The notes below the pieces were generated by a model, which was not told the origin of the DNA, did no database searches, and saw only the letters and a list, made by a program, of their open reading frames with translations. Position numbers and translations under genes: made by a program. This document shows positions 24,442-33,062 of a stretch of 64,000 nucleotides of DNA, in pieces (the first letter of the stretch is position 1; each line of letters opens with the position of its first letter). Source of the DNA: Streptomyces sp. NBC_00289 (GTDB taxonomy: Bacteria > Actinomycetota > Actinomycetes > Streptomycetales > Streptomycetaceae); assembly GCF_041435115.1 (NCBI RefSeq), contig NZ_CP108046.1:7874001-7938000 (forward strand). Direction: 5' to 3'.

Positions 24442-25536
24442 CTACAGGTACAGCCCCGCGTCCGCACCCTCCCGGGGCTCCGGCAGCGAGGTCGGGGACG
24501 TGCCCCGGCGCAGTGCGTACAGCTCGGCCAGGGAGTTGCCCTCGCGGCCCACGCCCTCCTCCGTGCCGAGCCAGGTGACCGCCTCCCGGCGGGTGAGCGC
24601 GCCCACCTCGATCCGGGCCAGACAGCGGCCGGGGCGGACGACGGCGGGATGCAGCCGCTCCAGGTCCTCGTTGGTCGTGACGGCCACCAGCACGTTGCGG
24701 CCCTGCCCCAGCAGCCCGTCCGTGAGGTTCAGCAGCCGGGAGAGGGCCTGGCCCGCCGTGTGCTTGGCCTCCCCGCGGATCAGTTCGTCGCAGTCCTCCA
24801 GCAACAGCAGCCGCCAGCGGCCCTTGCCCGCCGCGTCCTCCTCGCCGATCGCGATGTCCATCAGATAGCCGACGTCGGAGAACAGCCGCTCCGGGTCCAG
24901 CACGCAGTCCACCTGGCACCAGTCCCGCCAGGAGCGCGCCAGCGTCCTCAGCGCCGAGGTCTTGCCGGTGCCGGGCGGACCGTGCAGGAGCAGCAGACGG
25001 CCCGCGATGTCCTCCGGGGTCGTCTTCATCAGGCGGTCCATCGCGTCCGCCACCGGCGCGGTGTAGTTGGGGCGGATCTCGTCCCAGGTGCCGGCCGAGA
25101 TCTGCCGGGTGGTGCGGTGCGGGCCGCGCCTCGGGGACACGTACCAGAACCCCATCGTGACGTTCTCCGGCTGGGGTTCGGGCTCGTCGGCCGCGCCGTC
25201 CGTGGCCTGGTCGAGGATCTTGGCGGCCAGCTCGGCGGTGGTCGCCGTCACCGTGACGTCGGCGCCCCGGTTCCAGCGCGAGATCAGTACGGTCCAGCCG
25301 TCGCCCTCCGCCAGCGTCGCGCTGCGGTCGTCGTCGCGGGCGATACGCAGCACCTGGGCGTTCGGCGGCAGCAGCGTGGCCCCGGACCGCACACGGTCGA
25401 TGTTGGCCGCGTGCGAGTACGGCTGCTCGCCCGTCGCGAAACGGCCCAGGAACAGCGCGTCGACGACGTCGGACGGGGAGTCGCTGTCGTCGACGTTGAG
25501 CCGGATCGGCAGCGCGTCGTATGGGTTCGCAGACAT
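24442..25536 (-). CDS. AAA-family ATPase with N-terminal DUF5925-like domain
   Basis: A 364-residue ATPase. The N-terminal 150 residues form a domain seen in Streptomyces proteins of this kind (FATGEQPYSHAANIDRVRSG, WTVLISRWNRGADVTVTATT). The AAA core has Walker A GPPGTGKTS near residue 185, Walker B LLLLEDCDELI near 245, sensor-1-like AVTTNEDL near 287 and an arginine-rich VVRPGRC second region of homology near 298. It is a plausible protein-remodelling AAA of the FtsH/proteasomal type, with unknown client. The chosen ATG yields MSANPYDALPIRL; no alternative start looks better. It is followed closely by the DUF72 gene. Confidence 0.82.
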   Translation of the reverse strand: MSANPYDALPIRLNVDDSDSPSDVVDALFLGRFATGEQPYSHAANIDRVRSGATLLPPNAQVLRIARDDDRSATLAEGDGWTVLISRWNRGADVTVTATTAELAAKILDQATDGAADEPEPQPENVTMGFWYVSPRRGPHRTTRQISAGTWDEIRPNYTAPVADAMDRLMKTTPEDIAGRLLLLHGPPGTGKTSALRTLARSWRDWCQVDCVLDPERLFSDVGYLMDIAIGEEDAAGKGRWRLLLLEDCDELIRGEAKHTAGQALSRLLNLTDGLLGQGRNVLVAVTTNEDLERLHPAVVRPGRCLARIEVGALTRREAVTWLGTEEGVGREGNSLAELYALRRGTSPTSLPEPREGADAGLYL

Positions 25537-25679
25537 GCCGCCATGATCCGGCACGGGAACGCCGTGTGCATCCGCTTTCCCGAGTGCGCCGCTCGCGTCG
25601 GCCGCGTCGCGGACTCCGCGGTCCGACGCCGCGGACCGGTCGGGAGCGACCCCGGCCGGTCCGCGGCAGCCGCGTCCCG

Positions 25680-26486
25680 TCAGCGGCGACTCGTCGCGCC
25701 GGTCGCCCTCCGGCCCGCCTGCCGTGTCCTGCGGAGCACGGCGTACCCCTTGGTGAGCGTGCGGTCCCGGGCGAACGTCCGGGCGATCGCGCGCCCTTCG
25801 AGCAGCCGCTCGAACTCCGCGATGCCCGTGCCGCGCCGCACGGTCACCCGCCGCAGGGCGTACGGTCCCTGCCGGCGCCGCGCCAGAGCGTTGCCGACGG
25901 CGAGTGCCTGGGCGTACCCCGTCTCGCGCACCGCCTGCCGGACCCGGCGGCTGGAGTAGCCGTAGGGGTAGGCGAACGAGGCCGGTACGGCGCCCAGTCG
26001 GTCCGCGACGATCTCCCTGCACAGGATCAGCTCGGACCGCAGCCGGTCGGCGCCGAGCAGGTCGAGCTGCGGATGGGTGTGGCTGTGCCCGCCGATCTCG
26101 ACGCCCGCTGCGGCGAGTTCGCGGGCCTGGTCCCAGTCGAGCATCGTGTCCAGCCCGCCGCCGGTGTCGTGCGCGCCCCGCAGCCAGCCCGTGGTCACGA
26201 ACAGGGTGGCCGCGAAACCGTGCTTGACGAGGGCGGGAAGGGCGTGCCGGTGCACGCCCTCGTAGCCGTCGTCGAAGGTGATCAGGACCGGCCGCTCGGG
26301 CAGCGGACGACCCGAGCGCCAGGCGGCGGCCAGCGTGGCCGTGTCGACCGGTGTGCGGCTCGACTCCGCGATCAGCGCCATCTGTCGCGCGAAGGCGTCC
26401 GGGGTCACCGACAGCTCGCGCGTGGCGTCGTTCGGGTCGGTCGCGACCGAGTGGTACATGAGGATCGGCACCGGTGCCTCACTCAT
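25680..26486 (-). CDS. Polysaccharide deacetylase (NodB/CE4)
   Basis: A 268-residue CE4 enzyme. Motif 1 LITFDDGYEG (residues about 91-100) holds the catalytic base and metal aspartates, motif 2 GGHSHTHP (about 132-139) holds the metal histidines, and FAYPYGYSS follows as motif 3. There is no signal peptide, so the substrate is probably a lipid-linked or cytoplasmic glycan precursor, or export occurs otherwise. Its ATG overlaps the stop of the glycosyltransferase upstream. Together with two GT2 genes it forms a three-gene glycan operon; N-deacetylation of a transferred HexNAc is a reasonable inference. Confidence 0.88.
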   Translation of the reverse strand: MSEAPVPILMYHSVATDPNDATRELSVTPDAFARQMALIAESSRTPVDTATLAAAWRSGRPLPERPVLITFDDGYEGVHRHALPALVKHGFAATLFVTTGWLRGAHDTGGGLDTMLDWDQARELAAAGVEIGGHSHTHPQLDLLGADRLRSELILCREIVADRLGAVPASFAYPYGYSSRRVRQAVRETGYAQALAVGNALARRRQGPYALRRVTVRRGTGIAEFERLLEGRAIARTFARDRTLTKGYAVLRRTRQAGRRATGATSRR

Positions 26487-27469
26487 GCGGCGCCCTCCTC
26501 GATCGGCGTCGCCGCGAAGGTGACGTTGCCCCGGCGCGCCCGGACGCTGCCGACCAGGTAGCCGCCCGCCGCCGTGAGCACTCCGGCGACGATGGCGCCG
26601 GCCCGGCCCGCACCGCCGGGGCGGGCCAGCAGGGCGTCTCCCAGCCCTCGGGCCACGCCGGCCGGCAGGACCCGGGTGGTGTAGCGGCGTTCCGTCTCAA
26701 GTCCCTTGCCGGTACCGACACTTCGCGCCACCAGCGCCTTGGACAGACCTTCCGCGTAGCTGCGCGTGCGGAAGTACCCGAAGCGCTCGCGTGCCGCCGG
26801 TACCCGGTGATGGATCACCGCCCGGTCGTCAATCAGCAGGACCGCGTCGGGTCTGACGCGGCTCAGGCGGATGCACAGCTCCGTCTCCTCGCAGCCCAGC
26901 GGGCGTTTGTCGCCGTCGCGTCCGATGCCGGTCGCGAAGCCGCCCGCCGCGTCGAACGCCGTACGGCGGAACGACGCGTTGCCGCCGAGGACGTTGCGGA
27001 CGCGGGCCCGGCCTCGCGGCAGGCCCCGGTACGTGCAGCCCACCACCCAGTCGAACTCCTCGGGGAACCAGGCGGGCCGACGGCCCGACGCCCAGATCGG
27101 CAGCGTCCGCCCGCCCACGGCCATGACCCGCGGATCGGCGAATCCCGCGGCGAGGTGCCGCAGCCAGTCGCGTTCGGCCACGGCGTCGTCGTCGAGGAAG
27201 GCCACCACGGCACCGCGCGAGGCGGCGATCCCGGTGTTGCGGCCCGCGGACAGGCCGCGGACGCCCGCGTTGGCGAGCACCCGCACCTCGTCGACTTCCT
27301 TGAACTCCCTGGCCAGCCGGTCCAGGAGGACCGAGTTGTGGTCGACGACCAGCAGGGTCTCCACGGCCGGCCGGGACTGCGCCCGCACCGAGGAGACCGC
27401 CGCGAGGATGTCCTCCCAGCGGTCCTCGGTGTACGCGCAGATCACGACGGAGATGTCGGGATCGCTCAA
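26483..27469 (-). CDS. GT2 family glycosyltransferase (second gene of glycan operon)
   Basis: A 328-residue GT-A glycosyltransferase. The nucleotide-binding start is ISVVICAYTEDRW, the metal-binding DxD region VVAFLDDDAVAERDWL near residue 90-105, and the acceptor-side motif GCEETELCIRLS near 190. The C-terminal 80 residues include an Ala/Gly/Val segment (GAIVAGVLTAAGGYLVGSV) that could be a membrane anchor. The start is the TTG at 27469, which overlaps the TGA of the preceding gene; no ATG or GTG fits. Translational coupling with both neighbours is clear. Confidence 0.82.
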   Translation of the reverse strand: MSDPDISVVICAYTEDRWEDILAAVSSVRAQSRPAVETLLVVDHNSVLLDRLAREFKEVDEVRVLANAGVRGLSAGRNTGIAASRGAVVAFLDDDAVAERDWLRHLAAGFADPRVMAVGGRTLPIWASGRRPAWFPEEFDWVVGCTYRGLPRGRARVRNVLGGNASFRRTAFDAAGGFATGIGRDGDKRPLGCEETELCIRLSRVRPDAVLLIDDRAVIHHRVPAARERFGYFRTRSYAEGLSKALVARSVGTGKGLETERRYTTRVLPAGVARGLGDALLARPGGAGRAGAIVAGVLTAAGGYLVGSVRARRGNVTFAATPIEEGAA

Positions 27470-28287
27470 GACAGCTCTCCCCGGACCGAGTCGAGCATCG
27501 GCGAGCGCTGTTCCCGGCGGCGCAGGGCCCGCCGGTTGGAGCGCTCCCCGAGGATGACGCGGAGCACTCTGAACCCGTCGCGCACGGCGCGCAGATTGCT
27601 GGTGCCGTGGATGCGGAGGTACTCGTGGCTGGGTATCTCCTGCACCTTCAGCCCGGCCTTGACCACCCGGATGTTCATCAGGGTCTCGACCTCGAAGCCG
27701 GTGCAGTCGAGGTCGATGTCGTCGAGGCAGTGCCGCCAGAACGCGTTGTAGCCGTAGCACAGGTCGGTGTAGCGGGCGCCGAACTTGCGGTTGACGACCG
27801 CGCACAACGCCCAGTTGCCGAGTTTGCGGATGGGCGTCATGTCGTCGGTGCCGCCCCCGTTGGCGAAGCGGGACCCCTTGGCGAAGTCCGCGCCCGAGAC
27901 GAGGGCGGAGACGTACGACACGATCTCGTTGCCGTCGGCCGAGCCGTCCGCGTCGATCATCACGATGATGTCGCCGGTGCACGCCTCGAACCCGCTGATC
28001 AGCGCGTCCCCCTTGCCTTTGCCGCGCTGTTCGACGACCTTGACCGCGGGCCACAGTTCGCGGGCCACGTCGACGGTGTCGTCGGTGGAGTTGCCGTCCA
28101 CCAGGACCACTTCGTGTATCCAGTCCGGAAGGGTCTTGAAGACGTAGGGAAGATTCTCCGCCTCGTTCATGGCGGGAATCACCACACTCACCGGTGGCGC
28201 GATGGCCAGGTGAGAGGAGACGGGCCGGTACTTGGCGGCCATGGACGGTTCCTGTCCCGTGGTCGCCGGCTGCAGAACTGAGCTCAT
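27466..28287 (-). CDS. GT2 family glycosyltransferase, dolichyl/polyprenyl-phosphate sugar synthase-like
   Basis: A 273-residue enzyme. After a 30-residue N-terminal extension come VSVVIPAMNEAENLPYVF, VVLVDGNSTDDTV, KGKGDALISGFEACTGDIIVMIDADGS (the DxD metal site near residue 113) and the C-terminal EVETLMNIRVVKAGLKVQEIPSHE. These are marks of the DPM1/DPG synthase branch, which transfers a sugar to a lipid phosphate on the cytoplasmic face. There are no C-terminal membrane helices. GAGAGGGA lies upstream of the ATG at 28287. A strong hairpin stands 24 bases before the start. It is first gene of the operon with the second GT2 and the deacetylase. Confidence 0.87.
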   Translation of the reverse strand: MSSVLQPATTGQEPSMAAKYRPVSSHLAIAPPVSVVIPAMNEAENLPYVFKTLPDWIHEVVLVDGNSTDDTVDVARELWPAVKVVEQRGKGKGDALISGFEACTGDIIVMIDADGSADGNEIVSYVSALVSGADFAKGSRFANGGGTDDMTPIRKLGNWALCAVVNRKFGARYTDLCYGYNAFWRHCLDDIDLDCTGFEVETLMNIRVVKAGLKVQEIPSHEYLRIHGTSNLRAVRDGFRVLRVILGERSNRRALRRREQRSPMLDSVRGELS

Positions 28288-28809
28288 GAGTCTGATCCCT
28301 CTCGTCCGGTGGACCGCCCGCCCCTGGGCGGTCCGGGTTTGCCCGGTTCGAAAGGGGGGTTCTCACCCGGGCATGACGGACGGATCTCCGTACGACGCCG
28401 GGTGAGCTGGCAAAACTGACCGCCTGCCGGAAAACGGCAGCCGGTCTCGCGGCACGACTCGATCACCAGTGCGGTCACCGAGCACGGCACCCCCCTACCG
28501 CGCCCCGCGCCGGATTCCATCGCGGTCCTGAGCCCTCCCCTGGAGCCGCTTGATGACGGACCGATGCGGGTGAGATGTACGACGGTATTGATGATTGAGC
28601 ATGTATGGCAAGGCCTGGAACGAGGTCTCACGTTTTTGTTGGTTTGACCGTTACAGCACGGTGATTGATCACGTGTTGACCGGATTTGGCCCATCCGTTT
28701 GCAAGGGCTGTTCGTTGAAGCGCCGAACGCGCATATGCCCCGGAATCGAGGGTGCCCCAGCGCCCCGAAAAGACCCGCGAATTGTAGGAAGGTCTTGAAA
28801 GTCTTGGCA
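28288..28809. other. Intergenic region between glycan operon and SGNH gene
   Basis: About 590 bases separate the two divergent genes, counting the SGNH promoter at 28810-28879. The left part (28288-28560) is high in GC and carries hairpins that would lie in the 5' leader of the glycan operon. The right part (28560-28800) is unusually AT-rich for this genome, with TTGACC at 28643-28648 and 28676-28681 and a GTGATTGATCAC palindrome near 28659-28670. I find no convincing gene. One minus-strand frame (28284-28520) ends on the GT2 start codon but lacks good coding signs. Confidence 0.5.
28311..28334 (-). promoter_or_regulatory. Hairpin in the 5' leader of the glycan operon
   Basis: A perfect 9-bp stem (28311-28319 with 28326-28334) around a 6-base loop, directly upstream of the ribosome site of the first GT2 gene. 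A second small stem, CCGGG-TTTG-CCCGG, follows at 28333-28346. It could be a transcript-stabilising or regulatory element. Confidence 0.4.
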
Positions 28810-28838
28810 TGGACACTTCCATTCAACACGCGTAGTTG
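28810..28838 (+). promoter_or_regulatory. Promoter of the SGNH esterase gene
   Basis: TGGACA (28810-28815) and TAGTTG (28833-28838) are separated by exactly 17 bases, giving a leader of about 35 bases with AGGGAGG before the ATG. Similar TGGACACTTCC-type sequences occur before secreted-enzyme genes in streptomycetes as I remember. Confidence 0.5.
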
Positions 28839-28879
28839 CTACGACGGTTGTGGCAGAGATCCTGCTAAAGGGAGGTTCC

Positions 28880-29686
28880 ATGAGACGTTCCCGACTTGCC
28901 GCATACGTCAGCTCACTCCTCCTCGCCGCCGGCATCGCCCTCACCGGGGCAACCACGGCTCAGGCGTCCCAACTCGCCGCCACGGGCGGCTATGTGGCGC
29001 TTGGCGACTCCTACTCCTCCGGGGTCGGAGCGGGCAGCTACATCAGCTCCAGCGGCGACTGCAAGCGCAGCACGAAGGCCCATCCCTACCTCTGGGCCGC
29101 CGCCCACTCACCCTCGTCGTTCGACTTCACCGCCTGCTCGGGCGCCCGAACGGGTGATGTTCTCGCCAACCAGCTCACCCCGCTCAGCACCGCCACCGCC
29201 CTCGTCTCCGTCAGCGTGGGTGGCAACGACGCAGGTTTCGCCGACGTCATGACGACCTGTGTGCTCCAGTCCGACAGCTCCTGCCTGTCCCGGATCGCCA
29301 CCGCCAGGGCGTACGTCGACTCGACGCTCCCCGGCAAGCTCGACAGCGTCTACACGGCGATCCGCACCAAGGCACCGAACGCCCGTGTCGTCGTCATCGG
29401 CTACCCCCGCTTCTACAAGCTCGGCACCACCTGCCTCGGCCTCTCCGAGACCAAGCGGAAGGCGATCAACGAGGCCGCCGACTACCTCGACACCGCCATC
29501 GCCCGGCGGGCCGCCGGCTACGGCTTCGCCTTCGGCGACGTCCGTACCGGCTTCACCGGACACGAGATCTGCTCCGGCGACTCCTGGCTGCACAGCCTCA
29601 ACTGGCTCAACGTCGGGGAGTCGTACCACCCGACCGCGGGCGGCCAGTCAGGCGGCTATCTGTCGGCCCTGAACAGCGCGGCCTGA
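28880..29686 (+). CDS. Secreted SGNH-family esterase/lipase
   Basis: A 268-residue exported hydrolase. The signal peptide ends near residue 32 (TAQAS). Block I GDSYSSGVGAG carries the nucleophile serine (about residue 45), block III VGGNDAGF carries the oxyanion Asn, and block V DSWLHSLNWL...ESYHPTAGGQ carries the Asp/Trp-linked catalytic histidine. Six cysteines in the pattern DC, AC, TC, SC, TC and IC match the three disulfides of Streptomyces SGNH lipases (SCO1725/S. rimosus type). AGGGAGG precedes the ATG at 28880. The gene ends four bases before the convergent kinase gene. Confidence 0.92.
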   Translation: MRRSRLAAYVSSLLLAAGIALTGATTAQASQLAATGGYVALGDSYSSGVGAGSYISSSGDCKRSTKAHPYLWAAAHSPSSFDFTACSGARTGDVLANQLTPLSTATALVSVSVGGNDAGFADVMTTCVLQSDSSCLSRIATARAYVDSTLPGKLDSVYTAIRTKAPNARVVVIGYPRFYKLGTTCLGLSETKRKAINEAADYLDTAIARRAAGYGFAFGDVRTGFTGHEICSGDSWLHSLNWLNVGESYHPTAGGQSGGYLSALNSAA

Positions 29687-29690
29687 TTCC

Positions 29691-31301
29691 CTACGGACTG
29701 ACCGAAACGGAAACAGAGGGGGAGGCCCCGCCCGTCGGGGTCTCCGCCACACAGGTGACGGAGAACGACACCGGGTTGGACGTCGTGCGCACCGGATCAC
29801 GCACCTCGACGCTGATCGCGTTCTCGACCGTCCCGCTCTCGTCGTACGTCGTCACGAACGCCCGGTCCTGCCGGGTCCGCCCGCCACCCTCGGGGAACGA
29901 GAGCGTCTTCCAACCGGAATCCACGATGTGCCCGTCCCGCGACACCCAGCGGTAGCTCACCCGCGCCGGCAGCCGGCCGACCGTGAGGGTCGCCGTGAAC
30001 GCCGGCGCCTCGCCGCTCGGCGGCGGGCAACTCCCGGAGTACTCGGTGTGCGCGCCGGTCAGTGTGACCTGGACGGTCTGGGCCGCGGGCGCGCTCGACG
30101 GGCTGCCGCTCCGGCTGGGAGAAGGCGCCGGAGCATCGCCCTCCGAGCTGCTGCTCCCCGTCGTGGGAGTCGAACTCGCGCCCACACTCGTGCTGTTGGT
30201 CGCACGCCCCTCCTGTCCGTCGCCGTCGCGGTTGAGCAGGGCGTACGTCAGTCCGGCGATCGCCAGCGCGAGCGCGGCGAGGCCGGCGACGAGCACGACA
30301 GCCGCACGCCGGTTGCGGTCCGGCCGGGGCGTCGCCGCGGTCGGGCCGCCGGAAACGGGCCCTCGCGCGGCCGTCGTCGGGGGCAGTGGCGGGGGCGCCG
30401 ACGACCAGTCCTCGGGCCGGCCGGCGACCGTCGGCGCGTACGGGGCCGCCCGCAGCGCGTCCGCCCGGGGCGAGCCGCCCGCGCCGACGACCCGCAGATC
30501 GCGCTCGGCCACCTCGGCCGGCAGCCGCTCGGCGGGGTCCTTGCGCAGCAGCCCCTCGATGACGGGAAGCAGCGGCCCGGCCCGTCGCGCGGGCGGCAGT
30601 TCCTCGTCGACGATCGCCCGCAGGGTGCTGAGCGGGGTGTCCTGGCGGAACGGGGAGTTGCCCTCGACCGCCGCGTACAGCAGCACTCCGAGCGACCAGA
30701 GGTCGGACTCGGGGCCGGGCGTGCGGCCCAGGGCCCGTTCCGGCGCGAGGAACTCGGGCGAGCCGATGACCTCGCCGGTCATGGTCAGTGCCGAACTGCC
30801 CTCGACCGTCGCGATCCCGAAGTCGGTGAGCACCACCCGGCCGTCGTTCGACAGCAGGACGTTGGCCGGCTTCACGTCCCGGTGCAGCACCCCGGCCGCG
30901 TGGGCGGCGCGCAGCGCGGCCAGCACCTCGGCACCGATGTGGGCGGCGCGCTGCGGCCCGAGCGGGCCCTCGGCCTCGAGCGCGTCGGCCAGGGACACGC
31001 CACGGACCAGCTCCATCACGATCCAGGGGCGGCCGTCCTGGGTGGCCACGTCGTACACGGTGACCACGTTGCGGTTGGCGACCCGGGCCGCCGCCCACGC
31101 CTCGCGCTCCAACCGGGCGTACATCCGCTCCACCTCGGAGTCCGGCAGCCCGGCGGGCGCGCGCACCTCCTTGACGGCGACCTCGCGGTGCAGCACCTCG
31201 TCGCGGGCGCGCCACACGGTTCCCATGCCGCCCTCGCCGAGCGGGGACAGGAGACGGTAGCGGCCGGCGATCAGACGTTCACTGCCCGGTTCCTCGGACA
31301 C
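29691..31301 (-). CDS. Transmembrane Ser/Thr protein kinase (Hanks/PknB type)
   Basis: A 536-residue receptor-like kinase. The glycine loop GEGGMGTVW (residues about 22-30), lysine in VAVKEV, catalytic LHRDVKPANVLL, DFGIA and the activation-loop end GSPEFLAPE are all intact. A Pro-rich juxtamembrane segment leads to one membrane helix near residue 330-353 (AVVLVAGLAALALAIAGLTYALL). The exterior has a Ser/Thr/Pro-rich stalk and a terminal domain with two cysteines that I do not recognise (not PASTA). The GTG at 31301 is preferred over a GTG 12 codons upstream because GAAGGGGGGA is well placed. It follows the NicO gene by 45 bases on the same strand and may be co-transcribed. Confidence 0.9.
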   Translation of the reverse strand: MSEEPGSERLIAGRYRLLSPLGEGGMGTVWRARDEVLHREVAVKEVRAPAGLPDSEVERMYARLEREAWAAARVANRNVVTVYDVATQDGRPWIVMELVRGVSLADALEAEGPLGPQRAAHIGAEVLAALRAAHAAGVLHRDVKPANVLLSNDGRVVLTDFGIATVEGSSALTMTGEVIGSPEFLAPERALGRTPGPESDLWSLGVLLYAAVEGNSPFRQDTPLSTLRAIVDEELPPARRAGPLLPVIEGLLRKDPAERLPAEVAERDLRVVGAGGSPRADALRAAPYAPTVAGRPEDWSSAPPPLPPTTAARGPVSGGPTAATPRPDRNRRAAVVLVAGLAALALAIAGLTYALLNRDGDGQEGRATNSTSVGASSTPTTGSSSSEGDAPAPSPSRSGSPSSAPAAQTVQVTLTGAHTEYSGSCPPPSGEAPAFTATLTVGRLPARVSYRWVSRDGHIVDSGWKTLSFPEGGGRTRQDRAFVTTYDESGTVENAISVEVRDPVRTTSNPVSFSVTCVAETPTGGASPSVSVSVSP

Positions 31302-31346
31302 GGGCGTCCCCCCTTCGCATCCGTGTGTTTTCTCCACAAACGTAGC

Positions 31347-33062
31347 TCAGCCGAGTGCGGATGCCGCCCCCTTGAGCACCAGGGCGGCACCGAGGGTCAC
31401 GACGACGAGCGCCGAGGCGAGGGGCGCGGTCCTGCGTACCACGACCGTCAGCGGACTCGTCGTCCAGCGCGGTCGCCGGTCCAGCACCCGGGTCACACCG
31501 GCCCCGAGCTTGACGACGGCGTAGCCGGCCGCGGTGAGTGTGAGGCCGAGACCGACGCCGAACGCGACGACGAGCAGCAGCCCGAACCAGGCCTGGCCGA
31601 GCGCCGCCGCGCCGACGAGCACCACGACGGCGGACGGACTGGGCACGAGTCCGCCGGCGAAGCCGAGGAGGAGCGTGCCGCGGAGGGTGGGGGCGGTGGC
31701 GTGCGTGTGGGTGAAGCCGCCGTGGGTGTGTTCGACGGTGTGGGGACCGTGGTGGCTGTGGGGCTCCTCGTGCTGGTGGGGGGCGTCGTGCGGGTGGTCG
31801 TGGCTGTGGTCGTGGTGGTCATGACCGTGGGTCGCGCCATGGGCGGGGTGCGTGTGGCCGGGTGCGCGGTCCGATGCGTGCTCGCCGGACGCGGAACGGC
31901 TGTGCGCGGCGACCAGAACCGGTGTGCGTTCGTGCTCGTGTTCGTGCTGGTGGTCGTGGTCGTGGTCGTGCGGGTGCTGGTGATCGTGCGCATGGTCGTG
32001 GTCGTGGTCGTGCGTGGGCTGCTGCCGGTGGGGGCGGTTGCGCCAGGCCCGTCGTAGGAGGGTGGTGCCCGCGCAGATGACCAGGACGCCGCTCGCGAGA
32101 CCCAGCCACGCGATCACCGAGGGCGCGGCCGCCGAGCCGGCGGTGACCAGGAGACCCAGGGCGACCACGCCCAGGGTGTGAGTGACGGTCACCGAGGCGG
32201 CCAGTGGCAGGACGTCCTTCAGGCGGGCCCGGCCGCCCCGCGCGGTCGCTGTCGCGGCCATGAGGGTCTTGCCGTGGCCCGGGGCGAGCGCGTGCATGGC
32301 GCCGAGCGCCACGGCGATGAGCAGGGCGAGTGCGGCGAAGCCGGGGGTGAGGTCGTGGCGGGCCACCAGGGAGTTCAGGGCCCGGGTCCAGCGGTCGGCC
32401 CCGCGGGGCAGGACGGAGGCCGCGGGGGCGTCCTCCCGCTCCTCGGACAGGGCGGGACCGCCGGGACGCACCCGCAGCGACGCGGTCGCGGTGTCGGCCG
32501 GGGAGGAGAGCAACTCCTTGGGGTAGCTCGTCAGTTCGCGGGACACCGAGGTCTTCGGCACGTCCGACGCGGTGAGCGTCATACGGTCGCCGCGCGCGGT
32601 GATCTCGCGCCAGCCGGGACCGGTGGAGGCGCCCGCGCTGTGGAAGCCGAGGACGGCGGACTCGCCGGCGGGCAGCGCGGCGGTCAGCCGGCACTCCACA
32701 CGGAGGGTGTTCAGCCCGGCCTGACCGGGCCGCACGCGCGCGTGGCTGGTGGCGACGGCGAGCGAGACCGTACGGCCGTCGACGGTGACCCTGCTGCCCT
32801 CGGCGGCCTTCGTGCACCGCTGCCGGGCCCACTCGGTCGTGCCGAGCCGTTTCAGCTCCGGCTCCGCCTGGGTCGCCGGGATCTCGGCGAGGTCCTCGAC
32901 GTGGTCGACCCGCAGCCCACCGGGGGCGGCCACCAGGCCGTCGTAGCGGTTGACGGTGAAGTTCCCGAGGGGGTGCGCGCTCGCGGCCCCCGAGGGGAGC
33001 AGGGCGAGCGCGGCGGCGGCGGTGAGGACGGCCGCGCCGGAGGCGAGGCGGCGGGCCCTCAC
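31347..33062 (-). CDS. NicO/RcnA-like nickel/cobalt transporter with large His-rich loop
   Basis: A 571-residue membrane protein. A signal peptide ends ASA before HPLGNFTVNRY, followed by an exported domain of about 200 residues. The first membrane cluster includes LGAMHALAPGHGKTLMAATA, the NicO/HoxN-type metal-path motif (HxxxPGH). A cytoplasmic or exterior loop of about 120 residues is extraordinarily rich in His and Asp (HDHDHDHAHDHQHPHDH and similar), and a second cluster begins LLLGFAGGLVPSPSAVVVL. It probably exports or buffers Ni(II)/Co(II) or another transition metal. The start is the GTG at 33062, overlapping the stop of the TPR gene (GTGA). Confidence 0.87.
   Translation of the reverse strand: MRARRLASGAAVLTAAAALALLPSGAASAHPLGNFTVNRYDGLVAAPGGLRVDHVEDLAEIPATQAEPELKRLGTTEWARQRCTKAAEGSRVTVDGRTVSLAVATSHARVRPGQAGLNTLRVECRLTAALPAGESAVLGFHSAGASTGPGWREITARGDRMTLTASDVPKTSVSRELTSYPKELLSSPADTATASLRVRPGGPALSEEREDAPAASVLPRGADRWTRALNSLVARHDLTPGFAALALLIAVALGAMHALAPGHGKTLMAATATARGGRARLKDVLPLAASVTVTHTLGVVALGLLVTAGSAAAPSVIAWLGLASGVLVICAGTTLLRRAWRNRPHRQQPTHDHDHDHAHDHQHPHDHDHDHQHEHEHERTPVLVAAHSRSASGEHASDRAPGHTHPAHGATHGHDHHDHSHDHPHDAPHQHEEPHSHHGPHTVEHTHGGFTHTHATAPTLRGTLLLGFAGGLVPSPSAVVVLVGAAALGQAWFGLLLVVAFGVGLGLTLTAAGYAVVKLGAGVTRVLDRRPRWTTSPLTVVVRRTAPLASALVVVTLGAALVLKGAASALG

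Noticed and set aside
28284..28520. Minus-strand frame of 78 residues with several cysteines, ending on the GT2 start codon
   Set aside because: Codon third positions are weak for this genome, the start has no ribosome site, and the region carries hairpins expected of a leader. The four-base overlap alone is not enough to call a gene.
31500..31993. Thr-rich minus-strand frame overlapping the His-rich loop
   Set aside because: It is a frame shadow of the CAC/GAC repeat in the NicO transporter gene.
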